Positions 53,616-63,045 of a stretch of DNA of 64,000 bases are shown piece by piece. The translations under genes were made by a program, and so were the position numbers. Within the stretch, counting starts at the first letter, position 1; each line of letters begins with the position of its first letter. The notes under the pieces are model-generated. The model had not been told where the DNA came from. It ran no database searches and was given only the letters and a program-made list of their open reading frames with translations. This DNA comes from Bacillota bacterium (lineage in GTDB: Bacteria > Bacillota > Clostridia > Acetivibrionales > DSM-1351). Location: assembly GCA_023409265.1 (NCBI GenBank), contig JAEYHZ010000039.1, positions 1 to 64,000 on the forward strand, written 5' to 3'.

Positions 53616-53885
53616 TTATTTCAGAATATTGGAAAGCGTCATATCCAATATAATTAACAAAAAAACACTTGAATTTATTATAAGTGCTATTGTGTTTCTT
53701 TTAATTCTATTCTTTTTAAAGGAAATAATTGAATATACAAATGCAATTACTAAAGTCAATAATGTAAGAATTCCCATTGTCATATCCAAGACAGCAAATT
53801 GCTTTATAAATATATGTACTATTCCTCCTCCTATATACAACAATAGTAATAAAATAGATAATCCCAAAGACAAATTTTTTTTCAT
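53616..53885 (-). CDS. Small three-helix membrane protein
   Basis: 89 residues with three hydrophobic segments (LSLGLSILLLLLYIGGGIV; MTMGILTLLTLVIAFVYS; TIALIINSSVFLLIIL). GAGAGGG lies seven bases before the ATG, so translation looks real. No family is recognised. Confidence 0.6.
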   Translation of the reverse strand: MKKNLSLGLSILLLLLYIGGGIVHIFIKQFAVLDMTMGILTLLTLVIAFVYSIISFKKNRIKRNTIALIINSSVFLLIILDMTLSNILK

Positions 53886-54065
53886 ATTTACGCCCTCTCT
53901 TTTATGTTAAAAATTGAATTACTTATCCATTTTACCATATATTCCATTAAATTCTAGTACCTGTATTTTATCAAGTTACACCCATAGTAATGAATTTTTG
54001 ACTTGCAACTCTGTACACATAATGCATTGAACCTTATTACATGATCCCGTTATATTGATAAGCAA

Positions 54066-54100
54066 TAAAAAAGAGCACCTGAATTTATCGGATGCCCTCA
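54066..54100 (-). terminator. Probable terminator of the kinase-ABC operon
   Basis: On the minus strand GAGGGCATCC pairs imperfectly with GGTGCTC over a 10-base loop and TTTTTTATTG follows, about 20 bases after the kinase stop. Confidence 0.5.
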
Positions 54101-54103
54101 TGT

Positions 54104-54991
54104 CTATTCCATGGCAATTACAATATGCAATTGTCCTGAGCTGTAATTTGCCAAAATCCTTCCGCCCATTTGTTCTGTCAGGACTCTGGCAATAGAAAGC
54201 CCGAGTCCGGTAGAATGCTGTCCGGTTTCGACGGTGTAAAAACGGTCAAAGAGCCTTCCAACCATAACCTCGTTCAGCTGTTTTGCATGATTACTGAATG
54301 TAATTACGCCTTGCTCTGACAGGCAGATTCTCAAATCACCATCGCTGTATTTCACAGCATTACTTATAACATTGCCAAGAATGCGAGACATTGCGGCTTT
54401 GTTTAGCTGCCGTTCTATCGGTACTTCCGGTATGAAAATCTCAGGGGTAATCCCTTTTTCCTTCAAGGCACCGTAATAGGCGGCTACACATTCTTCCAAC
54501 ATCTGATTCAGGCTCACAGATTCCATGCTGTCATACTGGTCTACCGATACCACCACAGAGTACCTGAACAGTTCCTCCGTCAGTTGTTTCAGCGCGTATA
54601 TGCGGTTTGAGATAATATCAAGATATTTCCGAACGGTTTCAGAGGTGTCCTCCCTCTCCAGCAACTCCATGTATCCGCAGATAGCAGTGAGTGGCGTGCG
54701 CAAGTCATGAGAGATGTTGGTTATAGCATCTTTAAGTTCCCGGTCGCCCTGAGAATAGCGAATGTGCTCTTTGCGCAGCAGCTTTATCTGGCGGTCGATA
54801 TCTGCGGCAAGCTGCCGCATTTTCCTGTCTGAGGTAGTAATATCAATACCGGTATTAGTATCCGCAGTCAGCCTTGCAGCAAATTCTGTGCGTATCTCTT
54901 CTGTCGCCTTGTGCAGCAGGACGATTTTTATAAGCAGTATGCAAATGATTAGAACGAGAACAGCGCAAATTGTGCAAAGCAAATAGACCAT
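54104..54991 (-). CDS. Sensor histidine kinase
   Basis: 295 residues. One N-terminal membrane helix (about 2-25), a short linker without a clear HAMP, HisKA with NISHDLRTPLTAICGYMELL (phospho-His near 95), and HATPase_c with the N box GNVISNAVKYS, FDRFYTVE and GLGLSIARVL. The small sensor region suggests intramembrane sensing, as in BceS-like and related kinases, though BceS has two helices. Terminal gene of a four-gene unit with an ABC exporter and response regulator. Overall layout suggests response to a membrane-active peptide; the signal is not shown. Confidence 0.9.
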   Translation of the reverse strand: MVYLLCTICAVLVLIICILLIKIVLLHKATEEIRTEFAARLTADTNTGIDITTSDRKMRQLAADIDRQIKLLRKEHIRYSQGDRELKDAITNISHDLRTPLTAICGYMELLEREDTSETVRKYLDIISNRIYALKQLTEELFRYSVVVSVDQYDSMESVSLNQMLEECVAAYYGALKEKGITPEIFIPEVPIERQLNKAAMSRILGNVISNAVKYSDGDLRICLSEQGVITFSNHAKQLNEVMVGRLFDRFYTVETGQHSTGLGLSIARVLTEQMGGRILANYSSGQLHIVIAME

Positions 54992-55001
54992 AATGACTCC
55001 T

Positions 55002-55844
55002 TTATTTCAAATCCTTCCGACGGAAGATAAATACTCCTGCTGTATTGGCTCCAAGCGTGATTATGGTTGAATAGAGCGCCATCAGCCATAGATGCGGAGC
55101 ATTCATACCCGAAATCTGCAGGCTCTGTCCGGTTGGCAGAAGGTCTATGACAAACTGGCAGAGGGCTCTGGCGGTCTGGCTCAGATAGCGGGTGTTCCGA
55201 ATAGTTTTCCATATCTGTTCCCCGTTTACAATTTCAAGCGCATCAATGAACTCCGGCTCTGCAATCCGCAGTATCAGTACAATTGACATACACATAATGA
55301 GTATAACCCCTATTAGGCTTATAATGGCTGTGTTGGTTTTGTTCTGTACCATCATTGACAAAAAAGTGAAAACCTCAGCGTAGGAAACCATCATCAGTGT
55401 CCCGTCCAGAATCAGATTGAACATGACCGGAGCAGAAGCATGAAAAAATCCGAACAGAGGAATGCCCACAGAGCATACAATCACCATATACGAGATATTC
55501 AGCAAAATACCCGCAATGGCGCAGGTTATGAAATTGGATAAATATATCTCTGTCCGGGTTCGGCCAACAATGATTTTATTCCGGATTGTGCCTTCACTAA
55601 ATTCAGTCCCGATAAAAACACTGCACAGTGCAGACATCAGAATACCCGGAACGGCAAGATAGCCGTATAAGCCATATCCGTACAGAAAAACACTGTCAAA
55701 TGGGATTTCGGTATTATTCAAATGCATGCTGTAGTTTAAGGCAATACAGAGAATTAGTCCGTACAAAGCCATGAAAGCCGCACAAATCAAAAAGATCTTT
55801 TCTTTGCATAGACGAGCGAAGTTGGCCCGAAGTAATTTAGTCAT
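55002..55844 (-). CDS. ABC transporter permease (ABC-2 type)
   Basis: 280 residues with six hydrophobic segments (first near 15-35; others around 60, 105, 140, 170 and 250). No motif beyond the ABC-2 layout. It overlaps the ATPase gene by eight bases, indicating translational coupling, and lies between it and the kinase. Confidence 0.85.
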   Translation of the reverse strand: MTKLLRANFARLCKEKIFLICAAFMALYGLILCIALNYSMHLNNTEIPFDSVFLYGYGLYGYLAVPGILMSALCSVFIGTEFSEGTIRNKIIVGRTRTEIYLSNFITCAIAGILLNISYMVIVCSVGIPLFGFFHASAPVMFNLILDGTLMMVSYAEVFTFLSMMVQNKTNTAIISLIGVILIMCMSIVLILRIAEPEFIDALEIVNGEQIWKTIRNTRYLSQTARALCQFVIDLLPTGQSLQISGMNAPHLWLMALYSTIITLGANTAGVFIFRRKDLK

Positions 55845-56751
55845 TTCTGCCGCCTCCGATCAAATTAATGTAATAGCTCTCCAAACGCTCGTCCCGTTCG
55901 AGTATCTTATTTATTTCACAGTTCTCACCGGCAAGAGCTAAAGTAAGCTCGGTAACATTCCATTCACCGAATACATCGGCTTCATTGTCTGAGGTAATGA
56001 CATATTGAATATTCTTTTTATCAAGGACACGGGAAAGAGCTTTGATGTCTGAAACCTCCAAATGCATACATTTGCGGCAAGCTGCTTCCAGCTCTTTTGC
56101 ACTGATTTCCTTCACAATGCGCCCCCGGTCAATAAAACCGTAATGGGTCGCCAGGCGTGAGAGTTCATCCAGAATGTGACTGGAAATCAATACAGTAATT
56201 TGATGTTCCCGGTTGAGTTTCAGTATCAGCTCCCGCATTTCCACGATACCCTGTGGGTCAAGACCGTTTACCGGCTCGTCCAGAACCAGAAAATCAGGAT
56301 CTCCGGATAGTGCAACAGCGATACCCAAACGCTGGCGCATACCGAGGGAAAAGTTCTTTACTTTTTTCTTTCCGGTGTTAACAAGACCTACCAGTTTCAA
56401 CAATTCTTTTATGCCGTCAAAGGAAGGACGACCTAAAACTCGGTATTGCTCCCGGATATTTTCTTCCGCCGTCATATCCAAATACATGGAAGGAATTTCC
56501 ACTACAGCACCCATTCTGCGACGCACCTGAGAAATGTCCTTGTCAGTATTTTTCTTTCCGTACAGCGTGTACCCGCCCGAGGTGGGATTTTGCAGACCGC
56601 AGATTATGCGGATCAGAGTTGTTTTTCCGGCGCCGTTTTTACCTACAAAACCATAGATGGCGCCTTTCTGCACATGCATGCAGAGATTATCAAGAGCTTT
56701 GAAATCCCTGTATTGTTTTGAAAGATTTTCTACACTTAAAACATACTCCAT
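55837..56751 (-). CDS. ABC transporter ATP-binding protein
   Basis: 304 residues. Walker A GKNGAGKTT, signature FSLGMRQR, Walker B FLVLDEPVNGLDP, and switch His in ISSHILDELS. The C-terminal 80 residues are typical of BcrA-like ATPases in antimicrobial-peptide immunity systems (inference). GAGG lies upstream of the ATG. Confidence 0.92.
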   Translation of the reverse strand: MEYVLSVENLSKQYRDFKALDNLCMHVQKGAIYGFVGKNGAGKTTLIRIICGLQNPTSGGYTLYGKKNTDKDISQVRRRMGAVVEIPSMYLDMTAEENIREQYRVLGRPSFDGIKELLKLVGLVNTGKKKVKNFSLGMRQRLGIAVALSGDPDFLVLDEPVNGLDPQGIVEMRELILKLNREHQITVLISSHILDELSRLATHYGFIDRGRIVKEISAKELEAACRKCMHLEVSDIKALSRVLDKKNIQYVITSDNEADVFGEWNVTELTLALAGENCEINKILERDERLESYYINLIGGGRND

Positions 56752-56839
56752 ATCATTACCTCCTTATACTTTATAACGGAATGATAGCATGACATGGTTA
56801 AGTCAGCGGTAAAGACAACAGTAAAGAAAAAGTAAAGAT

Positions 56840-57505
56840 TTATTGTTCCCGCATTTTAAAACCAATACCCCATACTGCCTCGATATAATCCTTGCCGGTT
56901 ACATCGCGGAGCTTCCTGCGCAGGTTACTTATATGGACTTTCAAAGAACTCTCCACACAATCGGGTGTATCTTGGCTGATAAGATCAAGAATCTGTGACT
57001 TGGTGACCACCTGCAACGGATTCTGCATCAGCAGCTTTAATATGGCAAACTCGGTTTTTGTAAGACGAACCTGTGTGTCGTCGGCTAAAACTTCATGGGT
57101 TTGAGTGTCAAGATTCAGATCGTCATAAGTAAGGCGAATGCTTGTTCCCGTAACTGCAGTGTTCCGTAATTGCACTGAGATACGGGCCATCAGTTCCCTG
57201 TTATTAAAGGGCTTTGTAATATAATCTGCTGCTCCGCCAAGCAGGAGTTTTACCTTATGGTCAATCTCCACCCTGGCGCTGACCACAATCACCGGAATCC
57301 CTTGAATCTTCAACAGTACATCTTCACCGGAGAGGCCTGGCAGCATCAGATCCAATAGAATCAGATCCGGACGGCTTCGTGAGAAAAGCAGTAAAGCCTC
57401 AGTACCGGAATAGGCACGCAATACGCCATAACCTTCCTTCCGCAGGAGGTCCTCCAACATATTCCCGATATATACATCATCATCTATGATCGCGATGGTT
57501 TTCAA
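56840..57505 (-). CDS. OmpR-family response regulator
   Basis: 221 residues. Receiver: AIIDDDVYIGN, phospho-acceptor in DLILLDLMLPGLSG, and the conserved Lys in DYITKPF. C-terminal winged helix with LTKTEFAILKLLMQNPLQVV and VKVHISNLRRKLRD-like recognition region. First gene of the unit; likely autoregulates the ABC exporter genes downstream. Confidence 0.94.
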   Translation of the reverse strand: MKTIAIIDDDVYIGNMLEDLLRKEGYGVLRAYSGTEALLLFSRSRPDLILLDLMLPGLSGEDVLLKIQGIPVIVVSARVEIDHKVKLLLGGAADYITKPFNNRELMARISVQLRNTAVTGTSIRLTYDDLNLDTQTHEVLADDTQVRLTKTEFAILKLLMQNPLQVVTKSQILDLISQDTPDCVESSLKVHISNLRRKLRDVTGKDYIEAVWGIGFKMREQ

Positions 57506-57674
57506 GCCCTTCCCTCCTTCAGCAGTGAAGTTAAGTCTTCAAGTAATCATCTTTTACCTGAATCTGTTAAACGAATTTGCTTATTATAGCACAGAAAAGG
57601 AATAGATTCAAACCAGTACAATCGTGATTTCATCTCTGGTTTCATTATTCTCTCAAACAAGAAAAGTTAAACTT

Positions 57675-57781
57675 CTAATGGTTTATAAATTTCCAGTCTT
57701 CCTGCAGACACCCCTTTTTATCCAAAAATTCAATAAACTTCTTTGAGGTTAATCGCCTGCTGAAATAGAAGCCCAGGATCT
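57675..57781 (-). pseudogene. EAL-domain C-terminal fragment
   Basis: The minus strand reads ILGFYFSRRLTSKKFIEFL ending DWKFINH-stop. GFYFSRRLTSKKF resembles the QGYYFSRPLPAEEF end of EAL c-di-GMP phosphodiesterases. Nothing upstream continues the domain in any frame. Recognition rests on one short motif. Confidence 0.4.
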
Positions 57782-57903
57782 CTGGTAATGTTTACCCCTT
57801 GAAATATTTATCCCTGGTAAGTCCATCCCTGGCAATATTGAGTGTAAGTGATGCATCTATTTCTCACAACATTTGCGTACAAGTCACAGAGATACTGTAA
57901 GGG

Positions 57904-59232
57904 TTAATTTCTGGGGATGTGAAGTTTAAGTATGAATATCCTTTTATCCGGATCAACATCAATTAGTACCATACCGCCTACACCTTCAATGATTTTCTTT
58001 ACAGATGTCAAGCCATACCCATGGTATTCCTTGTCTTTTTTGGTAGTAACCAGTTCTCCGTCCCGATATTCTATCTCTCCCGAAAATGAATTTGCTATCT
58101 CAATAAAAGACCAGTCGGCATTTACGCTCCCACTGATTTTTATAAATTTATGGGAGGCAAAAGGTTGTTTATTACATGCCTCGATTGCATTATTAAGGAT
58201 ATTGGTGGAAACGCGAACAACATCCAGATCAGACAAATTCATGTTGCCGGGCATATGAAGAGTTGCAGAAAACTTGATATTATTTTCTTCACAGGTATTT
58301 GCAGCATCCTGTAAGATTGCATCGAGTAGGACATTATCTGAATAAGTTCTATGTATCTGAACATTTTTTTGCATTGTATAGCCTATTTCGTCAAGCAAAT
58401 TAACAGCCTTTTCGTTCTCATTGTTTTTTATTAACGTCTTTAATATGGACATCATATCATTATAGTCATGCTTGAAAATACGGTAGCTCTCAGTAAACTT
58501 TTTATATAATTTATAATGACTAACTTGCCGTTCAAGCTGCTCCTGTAGCCGTTTGGTATACAGTTCGTATTCCAATAGTTCAGTTATCTGAAGTATGGAG
58601 TTCCAGATGAAAGCCAGCAATCCCATGGTAATGAGAAATGATGCCAAATAGAGGATAGAAAACCATAGAGCGTCAATATCAAAAAAACGCCCATCGTTCA
58701 ATAGTATAATGTATATAAGAATTGCCAACTGATAGAAAACAATAAATTTTAAGTACCGTGTATCGGGGAAAAAAGGCTTTATTTTTTTATCGGGTGCAAT
58801 AGTCTTTCTGACAAACAGGAGAAATCCAATTGCAATAAGCATTGCAATACTGGTAATAACATAATAATAAAAATCCTGCTCCAGTATATCATTAATACTC
58901 CTTTGCAGGATTATTGAAAAAACTGATACTGTAATTCCTCTGCTGCTGTAAATAATGAGAATATATGCACTTCCACCATGAAGAATCCGCAGAAAATCCA
59001 TTTTAAACAGCAGCTTGAGTTCCAGCATAAAAGATGTCATAATAAGAAGAACCCCCAATCTATGGAGGTTAAATATATCCACTATATAACTGCAGGCTAA
59101 ACAAACTGCTACTGCAATGAAGTAAAAAATCCAATGTTTCCTTTTTGCTGGAAAGTGTATTTTAAAATAATGAAGGCATATTAAATTATAAGCAATAAGC
59201 AATATTAGAGGTATAATCAGCATTTTTTGCAC
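57904..59232 (-). CDS. AgrC-like GHKL sensor histidine kinase
   Basis: 442 residues. N-terminal half with about six membrane helices (residues 1-215), then a helical H-box (FKHDYNDMMSILKTLI) and a GHKL ATPase (NILNNAIEAC, HGYGLTSVKKI). Layout and motifs match AgrC/ComD-type peptide-pheromone receptors. It follows the LytTR regulator with a 6-bp gap. No agrB or agrD is visible next to it; the 400 bp downstream hold only an EAL fragment. Confidence 0.9.
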   Translation of the reverse strand: MQKMLIIPLILLIAYNLICLHYFKIHFPAKRKHWIFYFIAVAVCLACSYIVDIFNLHRLGVLLIMTSFMLELKLLFKMDFLRILHGGSAYILIIYSSRGITVSVFSIILQRSINDILEQDFYYYVITSIAMLIAIGFLLFVRKTIAPDKKIKPFFPDTRYLKFIVFYQLAILIYIILLNDGRFFDIDALWFSILYLASFLITMGLLAFIWNSILQITELLEYELYTKRLQEQLERQVSHYKLYKKFTESYRIFKHDYNDMMSILKTLIKNNENEKAVNLLDEIGYTMQKNVQIHRTYSDNVLLDAILQDAANTCEENNIKFSATLHMPGNMNLSDLDVVRVSTNILNNAIEACNKQPFASHKFIKISGSVNADWSFIEIANSFSGEIEYRDGELVTTKKDKEYHGYGLTSVKKIIEGVGGMVLIDVDPDKRIFILKLHIPRN

Positions 59233-59238
59233 CTTCTG

Positions 59239-59973
59239 TTATCTGTGAATGTTCAGTCTGGATATATAATCCGAAAAAACCTGGTCTACCAGTTTTGTAT
59301 ATGTCACTCCAATAGGGATTACCTCTCCTGTTTTTAAAATCAGGTTTGGCCGCTGAAATTTTACTATGTATTTTAAATTTACCAAATAGGAGCGGTGAAC
59401 ACGGACAAAATTTTTCTCCAGCATTTGCTTTTCCAATTGCTCCATTGTACCATAATACTCGAAACTTTCTCCCCCTTTATAGTGAACCCTCACTAATCGT
59501 TTATATATTTCAAAAACAGAAATATCCTTTATAGGTATGACTTTACGTACACTACCTGACTCACATACAAACATTTCGGTCTTTTTACTCTCCGCAAGTG
59601 AAACAGCACGAAGTAAAATCTCTTCAAATCGCTCGGACGATGTGGAATCCTTAATTAAATATTGCACAGGAGATGCGTCAAATGCATCAAAAACGTAATC
59701 TTCGCTGCTGGTTAAAAAAATAATCTCCGAGTTGCAGCCAAGTTCCCTCAGCTGTTTGGCAGCTTCTATCCCGTTGAGCGTCTCCATAAGAATATCCAGA
59801 TATATTATATCTGCCTGATTTGGAGAATCAGACAGATGAAAGAGTAACTCTTCACCACTTTCAAAAGTAGAAAGTGTAAAGGCTATCCGGTTCTTATGAG
59901 CAAATTTGTTAATTAAATTGCAATATTTATTTATCATTTGTTTATTGTCATCACATAAAAAAATTGTCACCAT
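59239..59973 (-). CDS. LytTR-family response regulator (AgrA-like)
   Basis: 244 residues. Receiver with FLCDDNKQM, acceptor Asp in IIYLDILMETLNG, and a C-terminal LytTR domain reading FVRVHRSYLVNLKYI. It would bind direct repeats as a dimer. First gene of the kinase pair, located 36 bp after CheV on the same strand, so it may be co-transcribed with the chemotaxis genes. Confidence 0.92.
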   Translation of the reverse strand: MVTIFLCDDNKQMINKYCNLINKFAHKNRIAFTLSTFESGEELLFHLSDSPNQADIIYLDILMETLNGIEAAKQLRELGCNSEIIFLTSSEDYVFDAFDASPVQYLIKDSTSSERFEEILLRAVSLAESKKTEMFVCESGSVRKVIPIKDISVFEIYKRLVRVHYKGGESFEYYGTMEQLEKQMLEKNFVRVHRSYLVNLKYIVKFQRPNLILKTGEVIPIGVTYTKLVDQVFSDYISRLNIHR

Positions 59974-60008
59974 TCGTTATCCTATCCTCACTCACCGGCT
60001 TTAACACT

Positions 60009-60932
60009 TTATAATTGTGTTTGTCTACTACGGATTATCCTGTCAATGGTTTGAACCAACTGATCGAGTTCAGGCTTGGACAGTTGGGCATCGGCCCCTG
60101 CCTTTTCTCCCTTTAGCCTCATTACATCGGTTATAATCGAGGAGAAAATGACCACGGGAATCACCGATAGCTGACTATCCTCCTTTATAAGTTTTGTCAG
60201 GTGATGTCCGTCCATCCGTGGCATCTCAATGTCGGTTATTACACAAGCTATGGAGCCCGGGTTTTCCTTTGCAGTCTTTAGATACTCCCATGCCTCCTGA
60301 CCGTTGGAGGTCCTGATAATGTTTTGATATCCGGCGTTGTGCAGGGCATTAATAATTATTTTATTCAGCATCGGAGAATCCTCCGCAATCAAAATAGAAC
60401 TCAAACTGTTACCATGCTCCGGACTGTTTGCAACTTTATGGGTATTTATTTCAAAACCCGAGTCGGGGTTAATATCATACATGATTTTTTCAAAATCAAT
60501 TAATGGAATAATTTTGTCCTCCAGCTTGGCGATACCGGTGACTAATCCCCCGTTATTCCCGTTGAGTGAAGAATCCGGCTTCTCTACCATATCCCATGAA
60601 ATATGGTGAATGCTTACCACCATATGAACATGGAAGGCTACGCTTATTTTGTTGAATTCAGTAATAATGAAGATGTCATCTGCAGGGTGATTCGAAGCGG
60701 GAAGGTTCAAAATTTCTGCAAGGTCAACCACAGTATACAACTCATTTCTTGAATTCATAATTCCCTCGATACCCGGTTTGGAGTGGGGAATTCTCTGAAC
60801 TGGCTGATGCCGGATAAGCTCTCTTACTTTTGCAACATTAATACCAAAATGGTTTCCAGCAACAACAAACTCCAACATCTCAAACTCATTTATTCCTGTG
60901 TTTAGTAGAATATCATTATCTCTTTTGCTCAT
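60009..60932 (-). CDS. cheV: Chemotaxis protein CheV (CheW-receiver fusion)
   Basis: About 307 residues from the ATG at 60932 (AAAGGA six bases upstream). N-terminal CheW domain (FEMLEFVAGNHFGINVAKVRELI, IMNSRNELYTVVDLAEIL) and C-terminal receiver with ILIAEDSPMLNK, acceptor in CVITDIEMPRMDG, and Lys in AQLSKPELD. CheV couples receptors to CheA and aids adaptation. It follows the chemoreceptor by 46 bp. Confidence 0.93.
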   Translation of the reverse strand: MSKRDNDILLNTGINEFEMLEFVVAGNHFGINVAKVRELIRHQPVQRIPHSKPGIEGIMNSRNELYTVVDLAEILNLPASNHPADDIFIITEFNKISVAFHVHMVVSIHHISWDMVEKPDSSLNGNNGGLVTGIAKLEDKIIPLIDFEKIMYDINPDSGFEINTHKVANSPEHGNSLSSILIAEDSPMLNKIIINALHNAGYQNIIRTSNGQEAWEYLKTAKENPGSIACVITDIEMPRMDGHHLTKLIKEDSQLSVIPVVIFSSIITDVMRLKGEKAGADAQLSKPELDQLVQTIDRIIRSRQTQL

Positions 60933-60977
60933 AATCAATCCTTTCCTTTAGAGAACCTATAATCTGGTGTTTTGTTC

Positions 60978-62657
60978 CTAAATGCGATCTTTCAACTGAA
61001 AACGGTCGATGAGCAGCGACAGGGTTTCGGCCTGTCCGGAAAGTTCTTCACTGGCAGAGGCCCCCTCCTCTGCTGTTGCAGCATTGTTCTGTACTACCGC
61101 TGAAATCTGTTCAATTCCAGCATTTACCTGACCGATTGCATCAGCTTGTGCAACCGAAGCAGAAGCTATTTCACTGACCAAATTACTAACGTTGGCCTCT
61201 TCCTCTACCATAATTTTATGTGACTTTTCAGTCTCCCTGACCGTTTCCATACCAATTGAAATGGCACGAATGGCATTCTCAATAAGAGTAGTGGTATTCT
61301 TTACGGCTTCGGCACACATGGTGGCAAGCTTACGTACTTCATCTGCTACCACTGCAAAACCTCTTCCCGCATCGCCTGCCCTTGCTGCCTCAACCGCTGC
61401 ATTCAGGGCCAGGAGGTTTGTCTGGTTAGATATGTCATCAATGGTTTTTACAATCTTGCGGATCTGATCAGATGTATTTGATATATCATCCATTGCTACT
61501 ACCAGCTGCTTCATCTGACGGCTCACGTTTTCAATCTCTGCTCCGGTTTTAGAGACCATGACACTGGCCTGTTGAGCATTTCCAGCATTGCTTTTAACAT
61601 GTTCGGAAATATCTGCCATAGTAGCAGCCAACTCTTCAATGGTGCCGGCCTGTTCAGTAGCCCCCTCGGCGAGCATCTGAGAACTGGAAGATACTTGCTG
61701 GGAAGCTGAAGCTACCGATGAGGAAGCTTGGCTGACCTGTAAAAGTAAAGTGTTCAAAGAAGAAAGAATGTTCTCCATAGATGTCTTGATAGGAGCAAAA
61801 TCCTTTGAATAGTCCATTGTAATTGTTACTGTCATGTCACCCTCGGATATTCTGCCAAGTACTTCAGCAATGTTATGTATATATTCATTAAGCTCACCGA
61901 TTAATGAACGTGTGCTGTCTGCCAGAGAGCCAAGCTCATCCTGGGACTGATATGTAATAACCACATTCAGATCTCCGGAAGCAAGCTGTCTGGTGGCCAT
62001 CTCGATTTCTTTAATAGGTTTTGTAATACTGCGGGTTATGTAATAGCACAAAAGGACTATAGCAGCCAGAGACAATACTGCTATCGCTACAACCCAAATG
62101 TAGGCATTTCGTTCAGCAGCTTTGCTGTCGTTATAGAATTCTGTACCTATTTGGTCAGCGGATTCTCCGATACTTTTTGCCTGCATACGTATATCATAAA
62201 TAGCTGGACCAACCTTTGTTTTATAAATGGCAAGACCTTCTTCATTTTGGTTGTTTTTCCCAAATGCAATTATTTTGTCCCGGTCTGCATCTGTAGCATC
62301 CAGAGCACCAGACAACTCCTTCAATAATGCCTTATCTTCCTTTTTAGTCAGATGTTCTTCCAAGGTTGAAATTGCATTATCCACGGCATACAGTGCATCT
62401 TCAATACCCTGGGCATATTGCTGGCTTTCTTCTGCATTTGTAGGTGTACATAAAAGAACAGTATATCTTTCCATCTCCTGTAAGCTACGTCGTAAATCCA
62501 TGGCCGCAGTGCTGTTTATATTAGTGCCTTGATAGATAGTAAAATTAGTAGACATGGTTCGCATACCCACTACAGCAAATATAACCGTAAAAACAAAAAG
62601 AATGACGGTAATACCGAATGTAATAATAAGTTTTTTAGCTATTTTGAAGTTTTTCAT
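60978..62657 (-). CDS. Methyl-accepting chemotaxis protein
   Basis: 559 residues. N-terminal membrane helix, periplasmic-side four-helix sensor (about 35-185), second helix near 190-210, HAMP (about 211-265), and the signalling hairpin with DDISNQTNLLALNAAVEAAR. Ligand unknown. GGAG lies upstream of the ATG. Likely one unit with cheV and the LytTR/AgrC pair. Confidence 0.95.
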   Translation of the reverse strand: MKNFKIAKKLIITFGITVILFVFTVIFAVVGMRTMSTNFTIYQGTNINSTAAMDLRRSLQEMERYTVLLCTPTNAEESQQYAQGIEDALYAVDNAISTLEEHLTKKEDKALLKELSGALDATDADRDKIIAFGKNNQNEEGLAIYKTKVGPAIYDIRMQAKSIGESADQIGTEFYNDSKAAERNAYIWVVAIAVLSLAAIVLLCYYITRSITKPIKEIEMATRQLASGDLNVVITYQSQDELGSLADSTRSLIGELNEYIHNIAEVLGRISEGDMTVTITMDYSKDFAPIKTSMENILSSLNTLLLQVSQASSSVASASQQVSSSSQMLAEGATEQAGTIEELAATMADISEHVKSNAGNAQQASVMVSKTGAEIENVSRQMKQLVVAMDDISNTSDQIRKIVKTIDDISNQTNLLALNAAVEAARAGDAGRGFAVVADEVRKLATMCAEAVKNTTTLIENAIRAISIGMETVRETEKSHKIMVEEEANVSNLVSEIASASVAQADAIGQVNAGIEQISAVVQNNAATAEEGASASEELSGQAETLSLLIDRFQLKDRI

Positions 62658-62986
62658 TTAGAATCTCCTTTTTTGAGTTTTTACTGCCCGATTGAAAGCA
62701 GATTTGGTAACTTAAAACAGAAAAACCATTTATCATTCAGAGTGACAATGCCGTATTTCCATATCCCGTTCTCCTTTGTGAATTTTATGTAATAAAATTG
62801 TAATTTATCTGTAATATCATATATTACTCAAATGTATCCGTGTAATTTTTGTTCTAAATTGACGTTTTTCTGTTCCCAATTAGTACATAACTTTATGAAT
62901 ACATAACTTTAAATTATTAAAGCCCTTAATATTGATTACATAAAATGGCTTATTTGGAACAGGACTATCCCATCTTGGTATATGAA

Positions 62987-63020
62987 AAAACCACAAGGTT
63001 TTGGCCTGGTGGTTTTCTAT
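62987..63020 (-). terminator. Intrinsic terminator after the glycosyltransferase
   Basis: On the minus strand AACCACCAGG pairs with CCTTGTGGTT over CCAAAA, followed by TTTTC, about 30 bases after the stop at 63046. Confidence 0.75.
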
Positions 63021-63045
63021 TTGACAATACTTAATGGGATCAACT

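Noticed and set aside
62658..62760. Sigma-28 promoter for the chemoreceptor
   Set aside because: A TTTAAG..GGGC pair was seen but neither box fits TAAA-N15-GCCGATAA.
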